A DNA stretch of 33,443 bases from Pseudomonadota bacterium (GTDB lineage: Bacteria > Pseudomonadota > Alphaproteobacteria > UBA828). The translations under genes and the position numbers were made by a program. Below are positions 1-7,402 of the stretch, piece by piece. Positions within the stretch are counted from its first letter, which is position 1. Every line of letters begins with the position of its first letter. The stretch is from positions 1 to 33,443 of the forward strand of contig JAQBTG010000040.1 of NCBI GenBank assembly GCA_027624955.1, given 5' to 3'. The notes beneath the pieces were generated by a model, which was not told the origin of the DNA, ran no database searches, and saw nothing but the letters and a program-made list of their open reading frames with translations.

Positions 1-201
1 CGCAATCGGCAAGCCGAGGCCGCGGCAGGCTTCGAGCAGCTTGACGGTGTTATCGCAAGCCTCGGAAATATTGCCGCCGCCGAACTGGTCGGGATCGTCG
101 AAGCCGTTGACGAAATCGACGATTAGCAGCGCCGCCTGCTTGCCGAAGCCGAGGCGCCGTCCGAAATTCTGACGTTTATTGATATCGATTTCGGTCGGCA
201 T
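1..201 (-). CDS. Isochorismatase-fold cysteine hydrolase, partial (C-terminus beyond window)
   Basis: The first 67 codons of a minus-strand gene lie here and the rest is cut off by the window start. The translation begins MPTEIDINK and contains the AALLIVDFVNGF stretch holding the catalytic Asp of the isochorismatase/N-carbamoylsarcosine amidohydrolase family. By my hand count it is identical to the neighbouring gene (211-852) at 48 of 67 residues, so the two are tandem paralogues. The start lies 9 bases past the stop of that neighbour, so they are probably co-transcribed. Family members hydrolyse C-N bonds in ureido or amide compounds, or the vinyl ether of isochorismate. The substrate cannot be told, and the Lys and Cys of the triad lie outside the window. 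Confidence 0.85.
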   Translation of the reverse strand, partial: MPTEIDINKRQNFGRRLGFGKQAALLIVDFVNGFDDPDQFGGGNISEACDNTVKLLEACRGLGLPIA

Positions 202-210
202 AAAGGTGCC

Positions 211-852
211 TTATTCGGCGGCCTGGGCGTGGCGCGATGTCATTTCGGCGATGGCTTCGTCGCGCGTCATGATCTCGGCATATTTCTGTTTGAGATCGAA
301 CAGATTTGCCTCGTGCGGCCCCAAGGCGCGGTCGCCGACGCAATCGCTGATGACGACCGGACGGAAGCCGTAGCACATAGCGTCGAGTGCGCTGGCGCGC
401 ACGCAACCGCTCGTGGTGCAGCCGGTCACCAGCACTGTATCGATGCGACGCATGGTGAAATTGGGCGCTAAATCGGTGCCGAAGAAGGCCGAAGGCAGAC
501 GCTTGCGCACGATAATTTCACCAGGCCGCGGCGTCAGGCGTTCGACGATTTGGCTGCAATGGGCATTTTCCGTGAGGGTCTTCAGCGCCGGTACCTTGAT
601 CGCCATGATATTGTCGTCGCCGCCGTCATCGGCGAGCACGACACGGGTATGGGCAATGGTCATGCCCAAATCGCGGCACGCCGCCAACAGGCTGACCGTA
701 TTGTCGCACGCCTCGGTCACGTTGCCGCCGCCGAACTGGTCGGGATCATCGAAGCCGTTGACGAAATCGACGATCAACAGCGCCACTTTTTCGCCCATGC
801 CGAGCGGGTTGCCAAAATTTTGATGTTTATAAATATCTGTATCGGACGACAT
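211..852 (-). CDS. Isochorismatase-fold cysteine hydrolase (N-carbamoylsarcosine amidohydrolase-like)
   Basis: A 213-residue cytoplasmic hydrolase, normal length for the family. The Asp-Lys-Cys triad is visible: D29 in LIVDF, K117 in the K-x-x-x-S-A-F motif, and C150 in TGCTTSGC with the preceding cis-peptide region. FFGTDL follows the Lys as in N-carbamoylsarcosine amidohydrolase and related ureido hydrolases. A good AAAGGAG site sits just before the ATG. It lies between an NTF2-like gene (start 1273) and a truncated paralogue (start 201), all on the minus strand. Family knowledge suggests hydrolysis of an N-carbamoyl or amide bond releasing ammonia. Isochorismate or maleamate activity cannot be excluded by eye. 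Confidence 0.9.
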   Translation of the reverse strand: MSSDTDIYKHQNFGNPLGMGEKVALLIVDFVNGFDDPDQFGGGNVTEACDNTVSLLAACRDLGMTIAHTRVVLADDGGDDNIMAIKVPALKTLTENAHCSQIVERLTPRPGEIIVRKRLPSAFFGTDLAPNFTMRRIDTVLVTGCTTSGCVRASALDAMCYGFRPVVISDCVGDRALGPHEANLFDLKQKYAEIMTRDEAIAEMTSRHAQAAE

Positions 853-871
853 GGCGTCTCTCCTTTGAAAT

Positions 872-1273
872 CTAATCCTTTGGCACCAGCGCGTTGCCGC
901 CGCTGGCGTATACGAAAACTTGCTTAAACTTGCCGTTCTCGAAACGGAAGACGTTGCAATTACTCATGCTGGCTTCGCCGCCGCTGAGATCGGTGCGGCG
1001 CACATTGAACTGGGTAGAAATGCGCTGCGATTCGACATCGACAGTATGCTCAAAATCGCCGTGCCAAATATTCTGGAATCCGGCGGTGACGGTTTCGTAG
1101 AATTTCTTAATGCCGGAATCTCGACCCGCATAGGAGGTAAACGCGGACTGCACGGTAAACACCGCATCGCCAGCAAAACAGTCGAGGACGACGCTTAGAT
1201 TCTTATGGTCGACATTGCTGAAATAGCTATGTTCGACCATATTGATCATCTGCTCTCTGGTCAGGGCCACCAT
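872..1273 (-). CDS. NTF2-like / SnoaL-like domain protein
   Basis: A 133-residue protein with the alpha+beta cone layout of the NTF2/SnoaL superfamily. An N-terminal helix pair (LTREQMINMVEHSYFSNVD) leads to a DAVFTVQSAF strand, a GRDSGIKKFYETV helix, and a C-terminal sheet including NVFRFENGKFKQVFVYAS. Members act as small isomerases, dehydratases or ligand-binding partners of catabolic enzymes. No catalytic residues can be assigned. It is the first gene of a three-gene minus-strand unit with two isochorismatase-fold hydrolases, so it may act on the same substrate. No strong ribosome site precedes M1; an alternative start is the Met at residue 9. Confidence 0.75.
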   Translation of the reverse strand: MVALTREQMINMVEHSYFSNVDHKNLSVVLDCFAGDAVFTVQSAFTSYAGRDSGIKKFYETVTAGFQNIWHGDFEHTVDVESQRISTQFNVRRTDLSGGEASMSNCNVFRFENGKFKQVFVYASGGNALVPKD

Positions 1274-1593
1274 AGGTCCGCTTTTCTCACTCTCTTGGGA
1301 ATTGGCGGCGCCATCCTAACCTGCGCAGTGGTGAGTTCCAACCTGTTGCGTTCTGAAACGCGATGCACAAGCGAATATTTTGGAGAACTGCAGCGGTGAG
1401 GTTCGGAATAGGCCAGGCGGCGCAAAATAAAGAAGATGCGCGCTTTCTCCGGGAGGCGGGCAGTTTCCAAGACGAAATACACCTTTCCCGCCAAGCTCAT
1501 GCCGCCATTCTGCGGTCGCCGCGCCCATGCGACATTGCCGCCATCGACGCTCGAAACCGGGCGGCGCGACAGGCGTGATGCACGCCAAGCTCT
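1274..1593. other. Intergenic region between divergent units; no gene supported
   Basis: About 320 bases separate the divergent NTF2-like and EamA genes. Both strands hold only short open frames with no ribosome site or recognisable protein. A small inverted repeat (GCGTT, loop CTGA, AACGC) occurs near 1346-1360. Promoters for both directions are expected here, but none stands out. Confidence 0.5.
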
Positions 1594-2511
1594 ATGAATA
1601 GCGGTACCTTACGGCCGCGTGTTGGCGTGCCGCTCGCCATGCTGTTGGTCACCGGTGTGACCTATGGCCTGACCTATGCCCTGGCTGGTGTTTCGGTGCG
1701 GGGCGGCATTCCGTTCCTTGCCTATGTGTTCTGGCTCGGCGTTTTTGCCGGTGTCACAATGTTGGTGCTCTCGCTGCTGTTCCGCAGGCCGCCGCGAGTC
1801 ACGATTGCGCATCTCCGATGCTATGCCGTAACCGGCGCCACCGGTTTCGCGATCCCCTATGCGGTCGTCGCCGTGGTGGTTGGGCATGGTGTGCCGTCCG
1901 GCATCATGAGCATGGTCATCGCATTGGCGCCGATGATGACCTATCTCGGCGCCGTGGCTTTCCGCATGGAGCGCGCCTGGTGGCTCAAATATCTCGGCCT
2001 TGTCATCGGTATGGCCGGCATCGTGCTCATCGTCGCTCCCGAATCCAGTCTGCCATCGCGCGATTTGGTGCCGTGGATACTGCTCTCTATGATCGTCCCG
2101 TTTTGCTACGCCACCACCACCATTGCGGCGATCATCATGCGCCCGCCGGCGATGGATTCGCTGTCCTTCAGCGCCGGCTATTTTTTGGCACCGCTGCCAA
2201 TTTTATTTGTTGCCATGTTATTGGCCGATGAGTTCTGGGTCTTCGGCGGCAGTTTCGGGGCAGCCGAATGGGCGCTGGTGCTTTCGGGCTTAGTTCAGGC
2301 ACTCGGAATCTACCTCTTTCTCGAACTCGTGATGCTGATGGGGCCGGTCTTTTTCACCACCGTCAATTTCATAACGCCATTGACCGGCATCCTGTTTGGC
2401 ATGGCGTTTTTCGACGAGCGGCTCAGCTTTTGGGTACTGATTGCATTGGTACCGCTGTTTCTCGGGTTGTTCTTCGTCATCCTGCCGAGAGGGGAAGCGA
2501 AAGCCGGGTAA
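1594..2511 (+). CDS. EamA/DMT-superfamily transporter
   Basis: A 305-residue inner-membrane protein made almost entirely of hydrophobic helices, consistent with the ten-helix, two-repeat EamA (DUF6) fold of drug/metabolite transporters. The repeats meet near residue 150, after GMAGIVLIVAPES. Typical helix-ending features include the MVIALAPMMTYLGA segment in repeat one and VNFITPLTGILFGMAFFDE in repeat two. Members export metabolites, amino acids or toxic compounds; no substrate can be inferred. The start lacks a clear ribosome site, and an in-frame Met at residue 16 is a fallback. The downstream TetR gene and its operator-like palindrome begin right after the stop. Confidence 0.85.
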   Translation: MNSGTLRPRVGVPLAMLLVTGVTYGLTYALAGVSVRGGIPFLAYVFWLGVFAGVTMLVLSLLFRRPPRVTIAHLRCYAVTGATGFAIPYAVVAVVVGHGVPSGIMSMVIALAPMMTYLGAVAFRMERAWWLKYLGLVIGMAGIVLIVAPESSLPSRDLVPWILLSMIVPFCYATTTIAAIIMRPPAMDSLSFSAGYFLAPLPILFVAMLLADEFWVFGGSFGAAEWALVLSGLVQALGIYLFLELVMLMGPVFFTTVNFITPLTGILFGMAFFDERLSFWVLIALVPLFLGLFFVILPRGEAKAG

Positions 2512-2517
2512 TTTATT

Positions 2518-2537
2518 TATGGACCAATCGGTCCGTA
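2518..2537. promoter_or_regulatory. Operator-like palindrome upstream of tetR
   Basis: TATGGACCAATCGGTCCGTA is a near-perfect inverted repeat with GGACC/GGTCC arms, placed 44 bases before the TetR start. A related palindrome sits just after the tetR gene (3183-3196). Position and symmetry fit a TetR autoregulation site. GACC/GGTC arms are also typical of NemR-like TetR operators. Confidence 0.6.
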
Positions 2538-2581
2538 TCGAATAGCATGCCTCCAATTGACGTTGTTAGAGATGATCGGGC

Positions 2582-3163
2582 ATGGCCAGACCACGCGAAT
2601 TCAACGAAAGCGACGCCTTGGGCGATGCCATGCATTTGTTCTGGCGAGAGGGCTATGAAAACGCTTCGCTGAGCGACATCACTCAGGCGACGGGTCTCAG
2701 CAAATCGAGCCTCTATGACACCTTCGGCAGCAAGCATGAGCTGTTGCTCTCGTCGTTGCAGTTCTATGTCGAGAACAAAATGCAGCCCTCACTCCAGGTA
2801 TTGGAGGAGGAGCCGTCGCCGCGCGCCGGTATTGCCAAACGCTTCGACATGATAATCGAAGGCATGACTGCGCCCGGGCCGCGCTGCGGCTGCTTGATCG
2901 CCAACACCACCTTGGAACTCGGCGCTCGCGACCCGGCCGTGGCTAAAATGATCGCAGCGGCGCAGACCGAGATGGAGCAGGCCTATATTCGGGCGATCGA
3001 ACGCGGCCAGGCGGTTGGTGAAATCGACGCCGATCAGGGTGCGCAGTCGCTGGCGCGTTATATCATGGCTTGTTTGGCCGGCCTCGTTTGTCTCAGCAAA
3101 TCAGGTTTCGATGCGCCAATGCTGCGCGATATTGCAGCCACGGCAATGCGCGCCATCGCCTAA
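2582..3163 (+). CDS. TetR/AcrR-family transcriptional repressor (NemR-like)
   Basis: A 193-residue regulator. Residues 8-53 form the TetR DNA-binding domain: a leading helix FNESDALGDAMHLFWREGYE, then SDITQATGLSKSSLYDTFGSK as helix-turn-helix. The ligand domain contains GPRCGCLIANTTLELGARD. Its GCL motif (C104, with C102 nearby) aligns by eye with the redox-sensing GCL Cys of E. coli NemR (C106), so a reactive-electrophile or redox sensor is possible. Palindromes with GGACC/GGTCC arms lie on both sides of the gene, suggesting it controls itself and the downstream SRPBCC gene. Membership of TetR is firm; the NemR-like sensing idea is inference. Confidence 0.9.
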   Translation: MARPREFNESDALGDAMHLFWREGYENASLSDITQATGLSKSSLYDTFGSKHELLLSSLQFYVENKMQPSLQVLEEEPSPRAGIAKRFDMIIEGMTAPGPRCGCLIANTTLELGARDPAVAKMIAAAQTEMEQAYIRAIERGQAVGEIDADQGAQSLARYIMACLAGLVCLSKSGFDAPMLRDIAATAMRAIA

Positions 3164-3182
3164 GTATTTTTTTGTTAATTTA

Positions 3183-3196
3183 GGACTGTTTGGTCC
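3183..3196. promoter_or_regulatory. Second operator-like palindrome (TetR site) upstream of SRPBCC gene
   Basis: GGACTGTTTGGTCC matches the upstream site at 2521-2534 in 12 of 14 positions when read on the opposite strand. It lies between the tetR stop and the ribosome site of the next gene, where a repressor could block transcription. Confidence 0.5.
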
Positions 3197-3218
3197 ATAA
3201 CTGAGGAGGAAGAACATC

Positions 3219-3737
3219 ATGCAAGTCAATGTAACGAAGCGTCTGAGTTTATCGGCGGAAGAAGTGTGGCGGCATCTGGCCGATTTCAGCGGCATCGCAC
3301 GCATCCACGCATTCGTCGAGTCGGCCGATCTGCTGAGCGAAAACAATGAAGGAGTCGGCGCGAGCCGAAAGTGCAATTTTTATGACGGCAACAGCGTCGT
3401 CGAAGATGTTCTCGAATGGGAATCCGGGCGCCGGATGAAAATCGGGCTGAGCGAAATGTCGATGCCGCTCAAGCGGGCCGAGGCAGAATTTATCGTGACG
3501 CCACGTGGCGAAGATCAAACCGAGCTTTCCATTACCATGTCCTTCATACCCAAATTCGGCCCATTAGGGGCACTGATGGGGGTGCTGATGATCAAGCCGA
3601 TGATGCGCAAAGTGCTCGTCCAGCTTATCCAAGGGCTTGAATACCACTCCCTTACCGGGGAGATTGTCGGACGCGGTGGTGTGCCAGCCGGAGCGAGCGA
3701 GTTATCAGATCACGAAGAACGGCCCGCCGCCGCGTGA
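3219..3737 (+). CDS. SRPBCC-fold (polyketide cyclase/START-like) protein
   Basis: A 172-residue protein preceded by a strong GAGGAGG site at 3203-3209. The N-terminus (VTKRLSLSAEEVWRHLADFSGI) has the usual SRPBCC opening of a strand, a loop and an L-x-D-F-x-x-I helix. Alternating strands follow (SADLLSENNEG, CNFYDGNSVVEDVLEWE, ELSITMSFIPKFG), then a long C-terminal helix around MMRKVLVQLIQGLEYHSLTG. The fold binds small hydrophobic ligands and includes cyclases, hydratases and lipid-binding proteins. No catalytic residue can be assigned. It likely belongs to the TetR regulon because an operator-like palindrome lies directly upstream. Confidence 0.8.
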   Translation: MQVNVTKRLSLSAEEVWRHLADFSGIARIHAFVESADLLSENNEGVGASRKCNFYDGNSVVEDVLEWESGRRMKIGLSEMSMPLKRAEAEFIVTPRGEDQTELSITMSFIPKFGPLGALMGVLMIKPMMRKVLVQLIQGLEYHSLTGEIVGRGGVPAGASELSDHEERPAAA

Positions 3738-3870
3738 GCCCCACTTACTCCTAAAGCAGAAGACCAGTCACGCCGCTGCCAAGGGGCCACTAGCCTTGCG
3801 GCGGCGGCGCGTTGACCCCGCCTGTTCGGGCGCACTAACTTGCCTGCCGCTTTCTTCGTCAGGTATTTGA

Positions 3871-4749
3871 ATGCCGCCTTCCCATATCGCGCTCGCGGTG
3901 GCGATCACCGTGCTCTGGGGCTTTGCCTTTGTGGTGATGCGCGATTTACTGGATTCGCTGCCGCCGTTCCTGATGGCGACGCTGCGCGTGGTGGCGGCCG
4001 GCGCGCCGGTCGTCGTACTGATGCGTCTGCCGCGCATCCCGTTTTATTGGCTGCTGCTGCTGGGTTTGTCGCAGGGGTCGATCCAGATGGTGCTGCTGCT
4101 GTTCGGTATGGAGTTCGGTATGCCGGCGGGTTTGGCGGCTTTGGTGTTGCAAGTCCAAGTCTTGTTCACCACGATGCTCGCCTTTTTGCTGCTCGGTGAA
4201 AAGCCGCGAATGGCGCAATATGTCGGCATCGCCATATCACTTGCCGGAATGGTGGTTATCGCTTCGACCATGCCGGGCGGCGCCACCATGATCGGCTTCT
4301 TCTTACTTATCTTTGCTGCATTTACCTGGGCTGGGTCGAATATTATCGTCAAGCTGGCAGGAACCGATGAAGTCATGCGTCTCGTCGCTTGGGCGCATGT
4401 GCTCGGCATCCTCCCCTTGCTGGTGCTTTCTTACACCTTCGAAGGGCAAAACGAGATCTTCCATATTCTCGCGCGGTTGAGTTGGCGGGGCATCGGTGAA
4501 ATCGCCTTTCTCGGCCTGATCTCGACCTTCGGCGGCTTTGGTTTGTGGAGCTACCTTATGCGTAAAAACTCGGCCAGTGCGGTGGCGCCGTTCTCGCTGA
4601 TAATCCCGATTTCGGGCATGATTTCGACGGCGCTCATTCTCGGCGAGGAATTTGGCGAAATGCGCATGGTGGGGGCGGGCCTGGTGCTGGTTGGTCTCGC
4701 TTTCGGCACCATCAGATACGCCGCCTTTAAATGGCGCCCGGCGCGTTGA
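3871..4749 (+). CDS. EamA/DMT-superfamily transporter (second copy)
   Basis: A 292-residue membrane protein with about ten hydrophobic helices in two EamA repeats. Repeat one contains VLWGFAFVVMRDLLDSLPPFLMATLR, the classic EamA opening with a conserved Arg ending the second helix region. Repeat two starts near residue 150 (FFLLIFAAFTWAGSNIIVK) and ends with PISGMISTALILGEEFG. It is more similar to the amino-acid/metabolite exporter branch than the EamA at 1594-2511, and the two are not close duplicates. No strong ribosome site precedes the ATG. Substrate unknown; the gene lies between an SRPBCC gene and a phosphotransferase. Confidence 0.88.
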   Translation: MPPSHIALAVAITVLWGFAFVVMRDLLDSLPPFLMATLRVVAAGAPVVVLMRLPRIPFYWLLLLGLSQGSIQMVLLLFGMEFGMPAGLAALVLQVQVLFTTMLAFLLLGEKPRMAQYVGIAISLAGMVVIASTMPGGATMIGFFLLIFAAFTWAGSNIIVKLAGTDEVMRLVAWAHVLGILPLLVLSYTFEGQNEIFHILARLSWRGIGEIAFLGLISTFGGFGLWSYLMRKNSASAVAPFSLIIPISGMISTALILGEEFGEMRMVGAGLVLVGLAFGTIRYAAFKWRPAR

Positions 4750-4801
4750 CCGCCGGGCCGTGAATTTCTAATCTCTGGCCGCAGCGAAACAGGAAATTAA
4801 A

Positions 4802-5902
4802 ATGCTAAGCGAAGACGCAGCGGCGGCAGCGCAGCGCGCCGCCGAACCCAAATTTCTTACGACCGAATCCCAGACCAAACAGGACTGGGCAGCCCTGGCG
4901 CGGCATCTCAGCGAACATGGATTTCGTTTCGATCCTCAGATTGATACGCCGCGCCAATTTGCCGGCGGCTTTGGCAATCTCAACTATCTCATCCAAGTCG
5001 ACGGCACGCCGATGGTGCTGCGTCGCCCGCCGATGGGCGATATCCCGCCAGGCGCAAATGATATGAAACGCGAGCATCGCATTCTGAGCCGTCTCGGGGG
5101 GGCTTTCCCCTTGGCGCCGCAGAGCGCGCATTATTCGCCCGACAAAGAGATTCTCGGCAATCATTTCCTGATCATGGAGTATCGCGCAGGCCTTTGCATC
5201 GGCGGAACCTGGCCTGCATTTCTCGCCGGCCGCGACGATATCGGCGCGGCGCTCGGCGATATGCTGGTGGACACGCTGGTCGCGTTTCATGCGGTTAAGC
5301 CGGAAGATGTTGATCTTGGCGAATTTGGCCGGCCCGATGGTTTCCTGCAGCGTGCCGTAGCCGGCTGGCGCCAACGCATGGAAATCTCCAGCGACGATGT
5401 GCCGCCCGCAGCTGGCGTGGCGGTCGCCGATTGGTTGGCGGCCCATCAAGTGCCGGATGGCCCACCGACCCTGCTGCACAATGATTTTAAACTCGATAAT
5501 GTACTGCTGGACCCCAAGACGCTGGCGCCGGTGGCGGTACTGGACTGGGACCAGGGTACGCGCGGCGATCCGTTGTTCGATCTCGCCACCCTGCTGAGCT
5601 ACTGGGCGGAAGCAGGCGATCCGCCTGCGATGCACGGCCTGGCGCAGATGCCGAGCGCCGGCAACGGCTTCCCGACTCGAAACGAGATCGTCCAACGCTA
5701 CGCCGAGCGCTCTGGCCGCGACGTCTCCAATTTCCTGTTTCATCGCGTGCTGGCGATGTTCAAGCTTGGCGTCATCTTTATGCAAATCTACGCTCAGTAT
5801 CGCCGCGGCACGTCGCGGGACGAACGCTTTAAGCGCTTCGGCGAACTTACCAACGGCCTGATGGCCTTTACCTATGAAGTGAGCCAACGCCGTGCCACCT
5901 GA
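4802..5902 (+). CDS. APH-family phosphotransferase (ACAD10/11 N-domain-like)
   Basis: A 366-residue kinase-like protein with an AGGAAA ribosome site. The N-lobe carries GGFGNLNYLI, a nucleotide-binding loop, and the VLRRPP strand with R-R-P-P typical of the branch found fused or linked to acyl-CoA dehydrogenases. The catalytic loop is HNDFKLDN (H226, D228, N233) and the metal-binding motif is VLDWDQ (D248/D250). A REHRIL-like helix (KREHRILSRL) supplies the conserved Glu. This branch is proposed to phosphorylate hydroxyacyl-CoA intermediates, as in mammalian ACAD10/11; aminoglycoside resistance is unlikely. An acyl-CoA dehydrogenase lies 3 kb away on the other strand. Confidence 0.88.
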   Translation: MLSEDAAAAAQRAAEPKFLTTESQTKQDWAALARHLSEHGFRFDPQIDTPRQFAGGFGNLNYLIQVDGTPMVLRRPPMGDIPPGANDMKREHRILSRLGGAFPLAPQSAHYSPDKEILGNHFLIMEYRAGLCIGGTWPAFLAGRDDIGAALGDMLVDTLVAFHAVKPEDVDLGEFGRPDGFLQRAVAGWRQRMEISSDDVPPAAGVAVADWLAAHQVPDGPPTLLHNDFKLDNVLLDPKTLAPVAVLDWDQGTRGDPLFDLATLLSYWAEAGDPPAMHGLAQMPSAGNGFPTRNEIVQRYAERSGRDVSNFLFHRVLAMFKLGVIFMQIYAQYRRGTSRDERFKRFGELTNGLMAFTYEVSQRRAT

Positions 5903-5977
5903 GTAGGGCACGGCGGGTTTACCGTTTTCTTCGCGGGTGATACGGTTCGGCGAATTTTACAAGGAAAGCCGCCCATC

Positions 5978-7402
5978 ATGGCCCATGCTAAGAATGTTGT
6001 CTCCGCGCCCGAATTCATTCACCAGACGCCGATTTCCGATAGCCTCGCAGCGTTTGCTACTTCTCTGTCGTGGCAGGATATCCCGGCTCCGGTAGTCGAG
6101 CGCGCCAAGCTGCACATCCTGGATGCGCTCGGGATTGCGCTTGCCGCCAGCGGCTACGATTACAGCCACAAGACCCTCACCGCCGTGCAGGGCTTGGCAG
6201 GGGAGGGGCCTTATCCGGTGATCGGCATGCCGGCACGCCTGCCGTTACGTGACGCCGCCCAGATGAATGGCTTTCTCATCCATGCCCTCGATTTTGACGA
6301 TACCCATGTTGCCGGTGTGATCCACGCCACGTGCACTGCCGTGCCGACGCTCCTCGCGATGGGCCAGAAACACGCCATATCCGGACGTGAGATGCTGATC
6401 GGCTATCTCGCGGCGGTGGAGTCGGATGCCCGCATCGGCATGGCGGCGAAAGGCGGATTTCACCGCAAGGGATTTCACCCCACCGGCGTAGTCGGCGCGT
6501 ACGGTGCGGCCATCGCTGCGGGCCGGGCCGCCGGTCTGACGCGGGCGCAACTGAGCGACGCCCAGGGCATCGTTTTGGGGATGGCCTCCGGCACTCTCGG
6601 ATTTCTCGACGAGGGCGCTTGGAACAAGCGCCTGCATGCCGGTTGGGCCAGCGTTGTCGGTATCACGGCGGCGGCTCTGGCGCGTCAGGGTTTTAAGGGG
6701 CCGAGCAAGCCTTATGAAGGAAAATACGGTCTTTACGATTGTTTCACCGAGGCCGGCGAGACGATCGATTGGGCAGCCTGCACGCATGATCTCGGCAGCG
6801 ATTGGGAAATGCTGCGCGTCGGCATCAAACCTTATCCAGCTTGTCACCTCGTCCATTCTTCGGCCGATTCGATGGCCGCATTGGTTCGGGAGCATGGCCT
6901 GAAGGCCGATGATGTGGTGAGCATCCGGGCGCGGCTCGCGGCTGACTGCATGGCTTTAGTGTGCGATCCAATCGCCAAGAAGCGTCGCCCTGGAAGTGGC
7001 TACGACGCCCAGTTCAGCGTGCCCTACGCAATTGCCAGCATTCTCGTGCGTGGGCAATTGACCCTGGCCGAGCTCGAGCCGGAAATCTTTACCGATCCTG
7101 AAATCTTGGCGCAATGCGACAAAGTTACGTGTGAGCCTGATCCGGGTTCCGCGTATCCCAAATATTTTTCTGGTGAAGTGATCGTCACCACGCGCGACGG
7201 ACGCGAACTCGTCCACCGCGAACAGATCAACCGGGGCGCCGACGAGCGCCCGCTCAGCGCTGATGAAATCGCCGCCAAATTTCGTTCCAACGCCGAACGG
7301 ACATTCGCTTCAGATCAAGTGGAGCGAGTGTTGGACGCAATCATGGATTTGGATGGCAAGAGCACGCCGACAGAAGTGGCGGAGTTGCTGAGCCCGGCTT
7401 AG
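5978..7402 (+). CDS. MmgE/PrpD-family protein
   Basis: A 474-residue protein of the MmgE/PrpD family, whose known members are 2-methylcitrate dehydratase, cis-aconitate decarboxylase and related hydro-lyases. Family landmarks are the RAKLHILDALGIALA helix near residue 45, HALDFDDTH at about residue 104, FHPTGVVGAYGAA near residue 166, and KPYPACHLVHSSAD near residue 286. AAGGAAAG precedes the start. The stop overlaps the stop of the converging CaiB gene by four bases. A second, distant family member lies at 21407-22828. The substrate is likely a hydroxylated di- or tricarboxylate, but family enzymes vary too much to name it. Confidence 0.9.
   Translation: MAHAKNVVSAPEFIHQTPISDSLAAFATSLSWQDIPAPVVERAKLHILDALGIALAASGYDYSHKTLTAVQGLAGEGPYPVIGMPARLPLRDAAQMNGFLIHALDFDDTHVAGVIHATCTAVPTLLAMGQKHAISGREMLIGYLAAVESDARIGMAAKGGFHRKGFHPTGVVGAYGAAIAAGRAAGLTRAQLSDAQGIVLGMASGTLGFLDEGAWNKRLHAGWASVVGITAAALARQGFKGPSKPYEGKYGLYDCFTEAGETIDWAACTHDLGSDWEMLRVGIKPYPACHLVHSSADSMAALVREHGLKADDVVSIRARLAADCMALVCDPIAKKRRPGSGYDAQFSVPYAIASILVRGQLTLAELEPEIFTDPEILAQCDKVTCEPDPGSAYPKYFSGEVIVTTRDGRELVHREQINRGADERPLSADEIAAKFRSNAERTFASDQVERVLDAIMDLDGKSTPTEVAELLSPA

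Noticed and set aside
1363-1578. A 71-codon frame between the divergent NTF2-like and EamA genes
   Set aside because: No ribosome site or recognisable protein, and an overlapping antisense frame is equally long.
4805-5911. A 368-codon open frame antisense to the phosphotransferase gene
   Set aside because: No domain is visible and the plus strand has intact APH catalytic motifs, so this is a shadow frame.
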